The notes under the pieces: model-generated
The model's input: the letters and a program-made list of their open reading frames with translations, nothing else
What the model was told of the DNA's origin: nothing
Databases searched by the model: none
Made by a program: the position numbers and the translations under genes
Source of the DNA: Corella eumyota
Taxonomy: Eukaryota > Chordata > Ascidiacea > Phlebobranchia > Corellidae
Length of the DNA: 64,000 nt
Reading direction: 5' to 3'
Assembly (NCBI GenBank): GCA_963082875.1
Contig: OY720100.1
Coordinates: forward strand, 1,302,001 to 1,366,000
Shown here: one piece after another, positions 39,401 through 50,781 of the stretch
How positions within the stretch are numbered: position 1 is the stretch's first letter
Layout: each line of letters begins with the position of its first letter

Positions 39401-41807
39401 AAAGGCCCCCTTAGGAACAAAGTGACCTTTAAAATAAAATGTAAATTTTCGTCCGACAATGTCAATATTGTTGTATGTGAAGATTATTGGATTTTGTTAA
39501 AATTTAAAGATCTGTGGTTCGTTCAGCAGGTGACATTTGTAGCTCGAATTTAAATCAGGCCCTTAAGGCACATTAACATGTAAAAAATTTAGTATTTTGC
39601 ATCAAAATAAAGAGTTCGTTTGGTATTTAATCTGTTGAAATATTGAAAACTTTGTCATTCTTTTATCATTACTAAATTTAATCTAAAAATTCCGTAAATT
39701 TTTGTGAAAAACTTTAAAAAAAATGATTTTTTGCTAATAAGTTTGTATGAAAACAAATAAATTGCGATTTAATATTTAAAATTAGCAAAAAATAATCTGT
39801 AAATTTTTTTTTAGAATTTTTTCATTCTATAAATATCATTTTTAATTCTGGAATATTCTAGTCCTAATATATTAAACGTGCAATTTTGCACGAAAATCAT
39901 AAACTTCGGAAAAAAATTAAACTAAAAATGTAAAAATAAGGGTTTTGTTGCAAATAAAAATATATTTAATTTATTTTGTAATTTCTATTTTTAAAAAATA
40001 AAAACAAAAAGTTTAAAATAAATCTCAAAATTTTAAAGAACCTAAATCGCAATTTTAATGATATTTAAAAAATTTGCAGTTTATATATCTTATATGTAGG
40101 TTCATATATTACAGGTGCATTTTAACAAAATCTAATGAAATATCATGTTTTCCTAGTAATAACAGGTTAGGGGGAAATATAACTGCGCATTTCTTTAACT
40201 TTACATCCAAATATAGTCGCATATTTCTTATCATATTATCATAATATATTTAAGTGGTTATTTTCTTGCAAAATAGTTTAATCTTACCATCTTTACGTAT
40301 ATACTGCCATTCAAAATCGTTAAGTATATAGTATATGACACCCTTTTATAAGTAATGTGTTTACATACCGTTAATACTAACAAAATTAGTGAATTTCTGT
40401 AATTTTATTAATTAATTCAAGTGTAAATTTTTCATAATTTGTCAAAAATTCCCTTTAAATTATGAACTGCCCAGGTGTTCTATGACGTAATAATACAATT
40501 GAGTAAATAAGCAGTGTTGTTAAATTAAATAACCACAAAAAAGTTTTAAATTAAGAAGATTACAAGACAGCAAATAACAAAACAAGGTAATTTTGCGGAT
40601 TTTTTTGCAGTAGCGTAGTTATAAAATATATATAAAGAAATTATATTAAGGTTAGCTTACGATCGCCACCAAACGCCAAATAAATTTAAAATAATATTTT
40701 TTTAGGTTTTTAAACGTGTAAAGTCGCTTAAATTGCAGACGAAATAGCAAAATTAATTGTTTTGTTTAATTATTTTAAGTTTTAACTTATTACGTGATTA
40801 TTTTTTTATCAATTACTTATAATATAAAATTAACTGTTTATAAATTTTAAAAAATAGGAATTTAAAATGTAGTTAATTTTTTATTGCCAAATAATTAAAT
40901 AATTGTTTAAATACTCGGTATATTGAAGAACCCTCTTTATTTGGTCACGTGACCACTCCAGCGTATTGTTCTCTTCGATTGTTGAGGTTCTATTGTGACG
41001 TAGCTTGTATTTATTATGACATCATAATAAGAATGTGCCAGGGTATGATATTTGACCGCTATTGTATGTAGGACGAATTAAATTTTCATTTTTTAATATT
41101 TTGCAACAAATTTGTTAAATTTAAAGTTAATTTTTAATGGAATTTAACACATTAAGTATATAGTGAATAGATTTATTGTTAAATAAATATTGGTTTAAGG
41201 TTCTGGTAGTTAGGATATAAACTTGCTAACAATATGAAATATTGAGAGTTTCGTGACATTTTTGCTTTAGTTTAAAACAAATAATTTAAGCTAAATTCCT
41301 CTGCTTATAAGTACATTCATTGTAAGCCAATAGTGGGGTTTTATAACATTATAGCAAGAGAATGATGTGTTATATATGCTAAAGTTTAAGTTGGTCTTTG
41401 AATTATAATATTTTAAAGAAATTGAAGGGTTTAAGGTTGTGTTATTGGCATTTATGTTGGTTTAAAGTTATCATAAAAGTGTTATAAATTTGTTTTTTTG
41501 TTATTATTAAGTAAGTGCGTGCATTTTAGTCCAAAAATATTCAAATTTTAAACACATTATTAAGGGTTTGTATTACTACTTTGTAGGTAGACCTTAATAT
41601 ACTGTTGTACAATAAACTTACATACTAAGTTTGAAACATATTTATTTGTACAGAAATAAGTCTATATTTAAAAGTTGAATGGTACATATGGCTGTACAAT
41701 TAACGTCTTCTTACTGCTTTGTTGGCAAACCCAATAAATAAACAGGTTAAGTTAAAGTATTTATTTCCCTTACAGAATCAATCCTAGTATTAAGTTAAAG
41801 TGTAAAT
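30401..41807. other. 11.4 kb with no supported gene
   Basis: Open frames are at most about 80 codons, AT-rich, and match nothing I know; none joins to another by good splice sites. Contents noticed: the dispersed repeat at 36698-36868, a slightly GC-richer island about 33420-33800, and five TGACGTCA palindromes (about 35360, 35549, 38233, 38600, with one just outside at 29453). It may be regulatory space for the genes on either side. Confidence 0.5.
36698..36868 (+). mobile_element. dispersed repeat family A, full-length-looking copy
   Basis: Nearly identical to 53403-53550 (plus) and 62481-62653 (minus) over about 140 bp, including ACAACAATGCGACGGGAAAA and ATGATTTAAAACATGCCAAA. It starts GGGGTTTTCGCACATTGATA and ends GGTCACCAAACCC; the two ends show a weak inverted match. 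It is non-coding, and its class is unresolved. Confidence 0.75.
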
Positions 41808-44317
41808 ATGGCTTCCCGAAGCGCTGGAACGTTAATTACCACTCATAATGCAACTTATGTTCCCCCATCTATAATGCCTGGGTAAGTAAAGGCAATTTTC
41901 TTAGTTCTATTTTAAAGTGGAAATATGATGTTTTTAGACTAATTAGATTTTAAGGTTTAACATATTATTGGCCTTACAATATTACGAAAAACGAACACAA
42001 ATTGCATTTTTTATTGTTTTTATATTTTATTGATGGTGTGCTGTTGTGACGTGTTTAAGCTACCTGTAAACACCAGACTTAAAGGTGAATAGTGTGGCTT
42101 TGCTGCAGATCGAACCCAAAACCGTTTGGCTCATAATCCTTATTATTTTTTTCCTAATATTTCAAAAATGCATGTCACAACAAAATATATAATAACTTTA
42201 ACTACCTAAGTTAGGTTCTATAAATAACCAGTTTTCGTGTTATTGAGTAATATTTATAAAATTTTACTTTAACAGCTACCGCGGTTACGTCCCCAACCTA
42301 ATGTACAAATACGGGGATAGTTACGGTAACGCCACGTTGAAATATTTCCAAGATTTCAGGTCAGCAACTCTTAATACAAGTCGATCTACTTATGCTAAGA
42401 AGGGTGGGGAGGTAAAATTACTTTTATTTATTATATTAATGTGTGTTTATAGTTTTATTCTTGATGTGGGAAGGTCGAATGCATGCCTTAAACATAGAAT
42501 AACTTTGGACCTAGTCTTAAATTGTTTAAAAATCGCATTTTAATAACATTTGACTTTACAGCCTAAACATAGTGTAACAACATTTGACTACATTGCTTAA
42601 AATAGAGCATTATATAGTTTATCTTATTTTAAAAATCCAACTAACTTTACAGCCTAAACCTAGAGTAACGCTTTCCTTCGTAGCTTTAAGTTTCTTTTCA
42701 TAAGTTTTTATATAGTTGACCTTTTTAACTATTACAGAGTGTGGTAATTTTAATTCTTTTTATATTTATAGTTTCCAACCATCTACACCTACAACCCATC
42801 ACTAGTATTAGGAAACCGAACTCGAACCAGAGAGAAATATCGAACCACTCCAACCTGGACTCGTTTTAATTTGGATTACGATCGGTCTAAGGAACTTGAA
42901 AACTTGGACAAGGTTTTTGCATAATTGTTATTTTAATATTAATATGGGTTAAATAATTTTTTTTCAAAGTTATGTATAATTATTGTGGGAAGATCGACTT
43001 CACTATCTAAAGATATAGTAACATCTATTACCCGACCCAGTCTCGAGTTGTTAGTGGCAGTTTTGAATATTATAGATTATAATCGCCAGATATTAAAGCT
43101 GCTGATTAAGCGCTAGCTCAGCAGAAGTTCATACCGTTTATAGCGCCTTACTCAAAGGCGCTACAGCATGAGATCAGTGGGGATCGAACCCGGGACGTCA
43201 GCCTTTTTCAAGAATAAATCAAAATTTTAAACCCGAACATTTAAAATAACATAATATTTATTTTCTACAGATCTCCCAAGCCCACCGAGACTCGTACAGA
43301 GATAAGACTGGTATGGTGAAACGTCAAGATCATTTCGTTATTCCTGTCAAAGCTGAGGAAAGGTTTCTACCTGCTATGTAAGTTTTAGTGATTTTTATTT
43401 TTTCTAACATTTTTACGTGCTATAATTTGGATTTTATTTTATTATTTTTGTGTTTTTTTTTCATTTAAAGTTATTTTTATTTGATTTTTTGTTTAACTTT
43501 CTTTTTATTTTTGAATTTTATTTGTTTTGCTGTGACGTCATAATAGGCACTCGGCAAAACCGCGACCCGACCAACCATGGAAAATGGTGGACCCTCGTGC
43601 GCCACCTCGCGTCCGAAATCAAAAACATGTTTGTATGTTTTATAGGGAGGGGACCCACCCTTTGACTTATTAGGAGTAGATATCTTTATAACCAATTGAT
43701 ATGTAGATTTTTGTAACTTTTGAATAGTAGTATACTAACCAGATTATATTTTTATTGCGTTTTATAAATTGCTTTTATTCTCAGTAGATTTTTATTTTCT
43801 GTTTTTATAATAAACTTGGCATCAAAATGGGTTTTTGGATTTTTTGAGTTTTTTTTTGGTCTGATTTCTGAGTCCTTGAATGCTTGCTTGAGCATTTACA
43901 GCCAAAACGTTTTTAATACCAAGTTTTCTGTGAGTTGGTTTGAATTTTGAGTCTTAATTTTTTGTGAGTTTTTGAGGTAAATGGGTTTAAAGTTTTGAGT
44001 TTTGCGTTAATTTGTTTAAATAAAACAGTTTAAATTTACCAGTTTTTAGTAAGTTATTAACAAAAAATTTTGTGTTTTTTGAACCGTATAGTAAAGTATA
44101 AAACAGTCAAATTATGACGTCATAATAAGTTATCGATGTCGTAATTTTTACGTATTTTAGAACGTTAGAACCATCACGACTTGCCCGCTCTGCTGACGTA
44201 GACGTTAGTGACGTCACAGACCCCCAAACGCGATTAACTTTCATGCGTCAGAGGTTCGACGGAAACTCTTGTGTTAGGGATAGAGCGATGAGAGATGTTC
44301 ATTTCGAAACTCGATAA
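41808..44317 (+). CDS. CIMIP2C: CIMIP2C orthologue (FAM166C/C2orf70), ciliary microtubule inner protein
   Basis: Exons 41808-41881, 42276-42411, 42772-42912, 43271-43377 and 44161-44317 sum to 615 nt, 204 residues; the human protein is about 201. The match is strong: [19 protein letters not shown], then [14 protein letters not shown], then [16 protein letters not shown], then [16 protein letters not shown], and the C-terminal [13 protein letters not shown]. The family sits inside doublet microtubules of cilia and sperm flagella. A further possible exon begins at 43547 after a good acceptor, in phase with exon 4. It reads [20 protein letters not shown] and runs to a stop near 43670, so it could be an alternative last exon, or a cassette if the weak donor after 43630 is used. 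An AATAAA at 44409 fits the main 3' end. SINE copies lie in introns 1, 2 and 3. It is convergent with FUZ. Confidence 0.9.
42034..42140 (-). mobile_element. SINE family 2 copy in CIMIP2C intron 1
   Basis: On the minus strand: TTTTGGGTTCGATCTGCAGC (B box) then AGCCACACTATTCACCTTTA and GTTTACAGGTAGCTTAAACA. Same body as 5418-5562. Confidence 0.65.
42465..42525 (-). mobile_element. SINE family 1 tail fragment
   Basis: GATGTGGGAAGGTCGAATGC then CCTTAAACATAGAATAAC and GACCTAGTCTT correspond to the 3' end of the family read on the other strand. Two shorter echoes of TAAACATAGTGTAACA lie at about 42560 and 42655. Confidence 0.55.
42981..43206 (-). mobile_element. SINE family 1 copy in CIMIP2C intron 3
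   Basis: Read on the minus strand it has CCCGGGTTCGATCCCCACTG (B box), then ATAATATTCAAAACTGCCAC and ACTCGAGACTGGGTCGGGTA, ending near GTCGATCTTCCCAC. The A-box end is missing or eroded. Confidence 0.8.
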
Positions 44318-44408
44318 AAAAAACTTTTTGATGAGTTTTTTGTATAAAGTTGTTATTAGATAAATTTCATCGCTAAGAAGTTGTAATTTTATTGTATATA
44401 AGTTAAGG

Positions 44409-44414
44409 AATAAA
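44409..44414 (+). terminator. polyadenylation signal of CIMIP2C
   Basis: AATAAA 92 bp after the CIMIP2C stop codon. Confidence 0.5.
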
Positions 44415-44902
44415 CACCTAAATATTTAAAATCTAGTCTAAATTTTCCAATTTCATTGCCCAAAATACAACTGCACTTAAATGTATTTTTTTTTTGTAAA
44501 AATAGGGATTTTATCGCATTTAGTTAAGGATTAGGGGCTTAATATTGAAATTCTTGTCTAAATATATTTTTTCACTTATATTCCATTTTTTATATTTATT
44601 TAAGAAATTTTGGTATTTAGTTAAGGAGCGGTTAAAATCTTTTTTTATTTATATTTTATTTTCAGTATTAATTCAGTATTAATCTTACTATTTAAGTATA
44701 AGAACACAAAAAAAAGGTCTTATAAAAATAGATTTTATTAATATAAACTACAAAACATACAAACGTGTTGCTAACTATTTTGAATATTAAACATTAACAT
44801 AATATATGAACTAATACAAAAATACATATATAGCATCAAAAGTATCAAAAATTAAATTATTTAGAAAAATATATGAAATAGCAAAAGTTAAATGACAATA
44901 GA

Positions 44903-47900
44903 TTACATGAGCCCATCTTTTAAAATTGCATTAAAAGTTCTTTCAGTTAAATTTTCCATTGAAAAAGTTGGCACATTATTAGAATAAATGACAAACATTT
45001 GATATTGTGACCTCACAAGAGCAAAACATTTGTAACTCTCTAAACATCTGTAATGAGATAAACAAGTTGTTCCGGGTATATCAGAGTGGATGCTGTCTGG
45101 TATAGGGTTGTCTGATTCTGTTAAAGGGTTGTCTGGGTCTTTTGGTAGAGATATAGAAGTACCTACAGTCATTCTGTAAAAAAAATTAAAAGTTATTTTT
45201 ATTATTTTTTTACCCATTGTATTAAAAGGGGGTTACTTGTTCAGTTTTTGTTGTGTGTTTAAAATTTTAATACCACTGATTGATAGCCCGCCCTAAAAAT
45301 ACATTTTAATTGTTGTAATATGGTTGCAACTTTCAACCCATATTTGCCAGCAATAATTTACCTGCGCACCGATAATGACAGTTTTATTTATTATGTAGGC
45401 CAATTAATCAGACATACATATATACATTGCCTACCAAGCTTTATTATATACAGATTTAAACTATGTTTTATCATTTAGTTTTGGAAATTCGGTCAAATTA
45501 CATTACACGTAGCCATAAAATATAAACCTAAAACATTCAAAAACTCACTTATAAAACTGCACCAGTTTTTCATGTATCCAAGCCTTATTATACTTCACCC
45601 CACTCTTCTTTTGTTTCCTTCTACCCAGTGTATCATCATTACTAGAAGTTGGACATAAATGAGATAAACATTTACTGTTATCTGTATCTACCAGTAGTAA
45701 ACCTAACAATCCACTTGGTAATGAATGTTTTATTTCTTCGGGTAGGTTATCACTCTGATGACATTTTTGAAGGGTTGTAATACCTGAGCCCCAAAAACTA
45801 AAAATAATATGTTTGTAAGAAATTGAATAACAGTCTCAACTTAAAAAATCAGCCTATTCGTTCTTATATGGCAAACATTAAAGTGCTATATTAAAGAGTT
45901 TTGCAATTATGTAAGTGATGTTTATAGCATGTTAGTATGGTTGACACTGAATCATAAAATGCCTTTAAAACCTTTAAAAAGTGTCTGTGGTACTTACAGT
46001 TTAATTTTCAAAAAATATTGGAAAATTGTCGATACCAAAAATCAGGTTACCATATTTTTTTGTGTGACGTAGAAAGTTTTAAGTTAGCGTAGTAAATATG
46101 GAGGTAAATGCTAGGGCTGTGTTAAATTTTATCCAGAAAGGCAAAAATTTAAATATTTCCTTCTCACCTTTGGATTAACTTATCCTGTACATGGGTAAGA
46201 GAGGGTTCGGGGCCACATAAAACACAAACCCTTAACCCACCGCCCAGTTTACCCCCAGTGTTAGATAGAAGGGTGAATACTAGCAACCGGTGGGGTATAT
46301 TGGGGCTACTATGGGGTAAATAAATGGGAATATCACTCGATGTTATAGAGCTCGGAAGAATGTTGATTAACTGAAAAAAAAAAGTTATTTTTTATTTTTT
46401 TATATCACCTTAAGGTGATAGGTTTTTGATATTTTTTATCGGGTGAGGGTGTGCGGTTTGGGACGTGTCTTTGTAAACCTTGGGCTCAAGGACTAATAGT
46501 GTGGCTTGGTGTGGCTCGCACCTGAAACCTTTCGGCCTGTAGTCTGCTGCTATGACCAGTTCACCACACTGCCGAACTTTTCTTATTTAATTCTGTAAAT
46601 CAGAAACTTACCCTTCCAATCAGTGCCATCTCCTGGCCAGTTAGCATCCACCATTTCTCCGTTGCACAAACTATCTTTCCATCTAAACATAAACACCCAT
46701 AAGTGCTGTCTGCTGCTTCAACAAATGCATCCAAGTGGGCCTGTAATAAACGGTTGCTGTTACTTTCTTGGGAATATAAAAAAAATGGAAACCTTACACA
46801 GCTTAAAAAAAGAGTGTTTTTTTAAACGGGGCAGTAACGTCCTGTGCTTTATAAATTAGGTGGTTTTCAACTTAATCACATGTGTTATGTCCTTAAACTA
46901 AATTTTTCTTAAAAGAGCAATTGTTTCTAAAGATTTCTAAAATCCTAATTCGACTAATTTGTTTAAAAATTTCATATTTTTTAGAGACAACTTCGAAATG
47001 TTAGATCTGAGTAAAGAAAATATAGAAGAAATAAGTCAAGCATAGAAAGTGCAGCATTAAGTTATTATTTATAAAAACTTTATAAAATAAACAAAATAAA
47101 ATAGTTACCAGCAGTAGTTTAGATTCAGAATTGACAAGAAAATCAGCACAATGAGTTATATCGCCAAAATTTGAGAATAAATCGACCGATTTACTAACTT
47201 GAGCTTTAATATAAACAAACATGTTAACGTACATTTAGTTATTACACAAACAAACATTGCTTTTGGTATTGACATATAGTTATGATATGACAAATTATAA
47301 TAACAATACATAAGGTTTTATATCTATATTCTGCCAATTAAAAATATTTTTATATGACATCATAAATGATATGATTAATTGTTGTATACTAAGGTGGGAC
47401 AAGTTAGAAATGTTAATTACATGCCATTAACATAATGAACAGCTATATTGCATGTAAAGCCCTAATTAAAACACCTAAGCGTTTAAAAATGACGCATACA
47501 TTGCCTGAATATTAATTTATATAACATGATTGACTTTAGAACAAAGTTTAAAGGTTAATAAAGTCATGAAAAATAAATCAAATGCCTACGTTGAATCATC
47601 AATTTTTAAAAGCTTCACTAAATACGGCATTTCAAATAGAACTTAATTGACATAAAAAAGTTCAAAATATTCTTTATAATTATTTTTAAACAAGTATATA
47701 GTTTCATACAAATTTAAACATGTTTGTTAATCATTTTACACTTAATTGAAAACATTGAAAAAACACATGGTTTATGCTTTTTAAAAAGAGTAACTTAACT
47801 TAAATTACCTGTGTCAAGAAAGCTATCAATTAATTTGTAACAAGATCTTAAGTCACGTTTTAATCTATTTGTGTTCTGTGCTTTTGTAACTTCATCTAAA

Positions 47901-49218
47901 CCTGCAATTATAACATGACATTTAAAATTAAAGTATTTATAGGTATAGTCATAAATGTCAAATTCATGGGTTTAGAAAAATGATTTAAACATTTTAAAAT
48001 GCCATTTGAATATAGGCATACACTATTTATACTTAATTAGTAATACCAGTCAATGCATTTTAATTGTTGTGATATGGTTGCAACTCTTAACTAATATTTG
48101 CCCATAATAACTCACCCAGGCATCACAAACAGCAGTTTTATTTATTTTAAAGGCCAATAAATTAGATATACATACATATCTATTTTGTTTAGTAGCCTAT
48201 CTCTATTTTATGGGGATATTAAAACTTTATTGTTATTTTATGTTTTTTATTCACCTGTCAGCAACACCAGACTGTGAAACACATTATCCAGCAATCTAAG
48301 TAAATGTAAGTCACTGACAGTTGAAGTTATATTTCTACTTGGTTGTTCTGATTCAGTTATTTTATTTTCTTTGTTCTTTTCACGATCTGGGGTTGGAGCT
48401 ATTGCTATAAGGACTATGCTGTCTGAAAATCATAAATAATGTAAAAGGTTCAACATGCGTTAGTTATACTGTAGTGAAATTATTTTTTTATATTGTTGCA
48501 CCCTTAAGTAAGGTGCTATAAACTCCTGCTGAGCCAATACTTGTTAACCAGCATAATTTTCAAGCAATTATAATCTATGATATCCCAACTGCCAAAGTCA
48601 ACTCAAGACTTGGTCGGGGTAACTGATGTTACTCAATGTTAAGGTAGTGAAGTTGGCCCTCAAAAATTAAGCATGAATAAATATGAAAAGTAGATTTAAA
48701 ATATGTTACCTTGATAAAGTTTCCACACAACCCAGTAATCCTCAGTAAATGTTGACATCAGTGAAACATCCCTGTTTAAACCAAACATGTGAACGCCATA
48801 TAAAGATCCAATGACTGGGAAGGGAAGAGGGTTGCAACCTTAATATTAGAAAATAACAACTTTATTTTTATACCTTATATAGTTAAAAGCAATTTTTTAT
48901 AAATTTATAAGGCAAATAATGTGATTTTATTTATAGCAGTTGATAGCCCATAAAACAACAATTCTATTTATTTTGAAGGCCTATAAATTCTACATACATC
49001 TATATGTATATATATTTATTATCCATTAGGTTTTATTATATATTTATACATAGATTTTTCACCATCATTTCAACAAGCCAACAGTTAGATTTTTTGAATT
49101 TTAAAAACAAATTTTTTATTTAATTATGATTTTAAATTAGAAGCATCTCACCAGTTTTAGTTCTAGTTAAAAGTGGAATTCCTCCGTTTGCTGTAACACA
49201 CAAAATATGCTCAGCCAT
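44903..49218 (-). CDS. FUZ: Fuzzy orthologue (FUZ), CPLANE planar polarity/ciliogenesis effector
   Basis: Nine exons (49218-49152, 48838-48710, 48422-48255, 47901-47809, 47203-47109, 46740-46612, 46370-46168, 45797-45549, 45173-44903) sum to 1404 nt, 467 residues; human FUZ is 418 as I recall. Diagnostic stretches: LPFPVIGSLYGVHMFGLN then VVWKLYQDSIVLI; GLDEVTKAQN then RLKRDLRSCYKLIDSFL; GKIVCATEKWWML; IPIYLPHSSPNIPHRLLVFT; VCVLCGPEPSL; LLGLLLVDTDNSKCL. Relative to human there are insertions after the first beta strand region (about residues 75-90) and a Lys-rich insert near 350. FUZ has longin-like domains and works with Inturned and Wdpcp as an exchange factor module at the base of cilia. 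Introns carry SINEs and three copies of another repeat. It ends tail to tail with CIMIP2C. Confidence 0.93.
45280..45445 (+). repeat. dispersed repeat family B, copy 1 (intron of FUZ)
   Basis: Shares ATTTTAATTGTTGTAATATG, GTTGCAAC, TATTTGCC and GACAGTTTTATTTATT ... TAGGCCAATTAATCAGACAT with 48045-48190, and more weakly with 48925-49045. Confidence 0.6.
46440..46578 (-). mobile_element. SINE family 2 copy with tRNA-like head (intron of FUZ)
   Basis: On the minus strand: GGCAGTGTGGTGAACTGGTC (A-box-like), then CGAAAGGTTTCAGGTGCGAG, then AGCCACACTATTAGTCCTTG and GGTTTACAAAGACACGTC. It holds the most complete head of the three copies. Confidence 0.65.
48045..48190 (+). repeat. dispersed repeat family B, copy 2 (intron of FUZ)
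   Basis: GCATTTTAATTGTTGTGATA, TGGTTGCAACTCTTAACTAA, then AGCAGTTTTATTTATTTTAA and AGGCCAATAAATTAGATATA: clear counterpart of 45280-45445. Confidence 0.6.
48494..48664 (+). mobile_element. SINE family 1, headless copy (intron of FUZ)
   Basis: Begins TTGCACCCTTAAGTAAGGTG, continues CAATTATAATCTATGATATC, then ACTCAAGACTTGGTCGGGGT and ends GAAGTTGGCCCT. The tRNA part is missing. Confidence 0.75.
48925..49045 (+). repeat. dispersed repeat family B, copy 3, partial (intron of FUZ)
   Basis: Retains GATAGCCCATAAAACAACAA, TTCTATTTATTTTGAAGGCC and TATAAATTCTACATACAT. Confidence 0.5.
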
Positions 49219-49677
49219 TCTTAAACCTATTTACAACAAACCTAAAAGAAAATCAACATAAAAAATAATTTCTTTGGGCAAAGTATATAGCTTCCACTTT
49301 ATTAACAAAGTTAAATTTTTTACAAAAATAAAAATATTTTGAACTAGGTTTTTTAGGTTTAATTAATAAAATAAATCGATAGCAAAATAGTTCAAAAGGT
49401 AAAATAGCAATAGTTTAGGTTTAAAAACACCAGCCTTTATAATGGGGGCAACATAATATATATTCAGCAAATTAACATAAATATAAGTAACACTGTGTAC
49501 CTAAGTTCTGCAGTAAATTATAAACATAGTATTCCAATGCCACATTGGCATTATTATTTACTATAATATCAGTATATACATATAAAACACACAGTTCAGT
49601 TACTATTAGGCAGTACAACCTAAAATATATCTAAAAATTTAAACTAATAACACTGTTGTACTAAAGATTTTATTTAA

Positions 49678-50781
49678 CTAATGAGTTATCACTAGAGGCT
49701 TGGAATTTTCTTCTTTGTTTTCATTTTGTTGTCGAGTCAATGTTTTGGGATCTTCGATATTTTGTCCTTTGTGAGTTAATTCAGTTTGGTTAACATCATT
49801 CTCTTTTTCAATTTTATGTTTATCTTGGTTTTCATTTTGTTGTACTGTCATCGGTTTAGAGTCTTCTTTATTTTGTTGTTCATGACTTAATTCAGTTTGT
49901 TTAACAGCGATTTCTTCTTCAGTTTTATTATTATCTTGGTTTTTATTTTGTTGTACTGTCATCGGTTTAGGATCTTCTTTATTCTGTTCTTCGTGACTTA
50001 ATTCAGTTTGTTTAGCCTCGTTTTCTGCACCAACTCCTGCCCCTCTAACCCCCAGTTCTTTAATTTTCCTTGCTTCATGAATTGAGTTACTTATATCTTC
50101 CAAACTCCGAAGTGCTTGTGCATACTCAAGTTTAGTTTTACTTAACTCAACATCAAGTTTACGGACACTTTCACTCAGGTCTTGAAGTCTTTTTTGGCTT
50201 TGCTCTTTAACATTGAAATAAGGCCGAGATTTGTTAATACTGGATTTATATTTGCGCTCCAATTTTGTAACTTCTTTTTCGCAATTCTTGAATATTTCAG
50301 CGCATTTTAGGTGCTCGATCTCACTGTTGTTTTTTGACACTTCTGCTTCATTTACTTTTAAAGTTGCTTGGTTAAGCATTTCAGGCCAAGCGGATTCTAG
50401 ATGATTACTGTCCATTAACATGCCTTGTTCGGCAACGTTGACCATTTCTCGTGCTGCAGTATGCATACTTACTGCTCTTTCAAAATTAGCTGCTGCACAT
50501 TGTGTATCATATAATGCTTCTTTTGCTTTACGCTTTGCTTCATGATAGGGTCTAGCTTTCGTTACACAATCACCTAAAGTTTTAGAAAAATGGTTAAGTT
50601 GCTGAGTTGATTCAGCCAGCGCTGTTCTATAAAGATCGTGCTTTTCCCTTATTTGGTTCTCAAGTTGGTTTATTAAATTACTCGTTGAATTTAGACATTC
50701 CAATTCATCTTTAATTCTTGGGTCAATTATTCCACAAACAGGTACTGGGCTAACAGGCCCCACGTTAGAATTTTGATTCAT
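49678..50781 (-). CDS. SH3BP5: SH3BP5 orthologue (Sab; Rab11 exchange factor family), intronless
   Basis: One exon, 367 residues, start chosen at the ATG at 50781 (MNQNSNVGPVSPVPV). The body is almost all coiled coil and aligns with SH3BP5: ARPYHEAKRKAKEALYDTQC, then AAREMVNVAEQGML, SAWPEMLNQATLKVNEAE, KSSINKSRPYFNVKEQSQKR, and the conserved GVRGAGVGAENE near residue 260. Family members are long helical-hairpin proteins that activate Rab11; human SH3BP5 also docks JNK at mitochondria. The C-terminal 105 residues are unlike vertebrates: three 37-residue repeats (QTELSHEEQNKEDPKPMTVQ-type), Glu/Gln/Lys-rich. As I recall vertebrate SH3BP5 has several introns, so a single exon here suggests retroposition or intron loss. 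It is divergent from FBXO42 across about 0.8 kb. Confidence 0.9.
   Translation of the reverse strand: MNQNSNVGPVSPVPVCGIIDPRIKDELECLNSTSNLINQLENQIREKHDLYRTALAESTQQLNHFSKTLGDCVTKARPYHEAKRKAKEALYDTQCAAANFERAVSMHTAAREMVNVAEQGMLMDSNHLESAWPEMLNQATLKVNEAEVSKNNSEIEHLKCAEIFKNCEKEVTKLERKYKSSINKSRPYFNVKEQSQKRLQDLSESVRKLDVELSKTKLEYAQALRSLEDISNSIHEARKIKELGVRGAGVGAENEAKQTELSHEEQNKEDPKPMTVQQNKNQDNNKTEEEIAVKQTELSHEQQNKEDSKPMTVQQNENQDKHKIEKENDVNQTELTHKGQNIEDPKTLTRQQNENKEENSKPLVITH
49700..50017 (-). repeat. 111 bp coding repeat, three copies, in the SH3BP5 tail
   Basis: The segment encoding QTEL(S/T)H recurs at exactly 111 bp spacing (near 50004, 49893 and 49782). Copies 1 and 2 are the most alike; copy 3 is more diverged and shorter. 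Confidence 0.88.

Noticed and set aside
43450-43695. Overlapping frames on both strands near 43.5 kb
   Set aside because: They cover the possible alternative CIMIP2C exon in wrong frames. Only the frame entered from the acceptor at 43546 makes sense.
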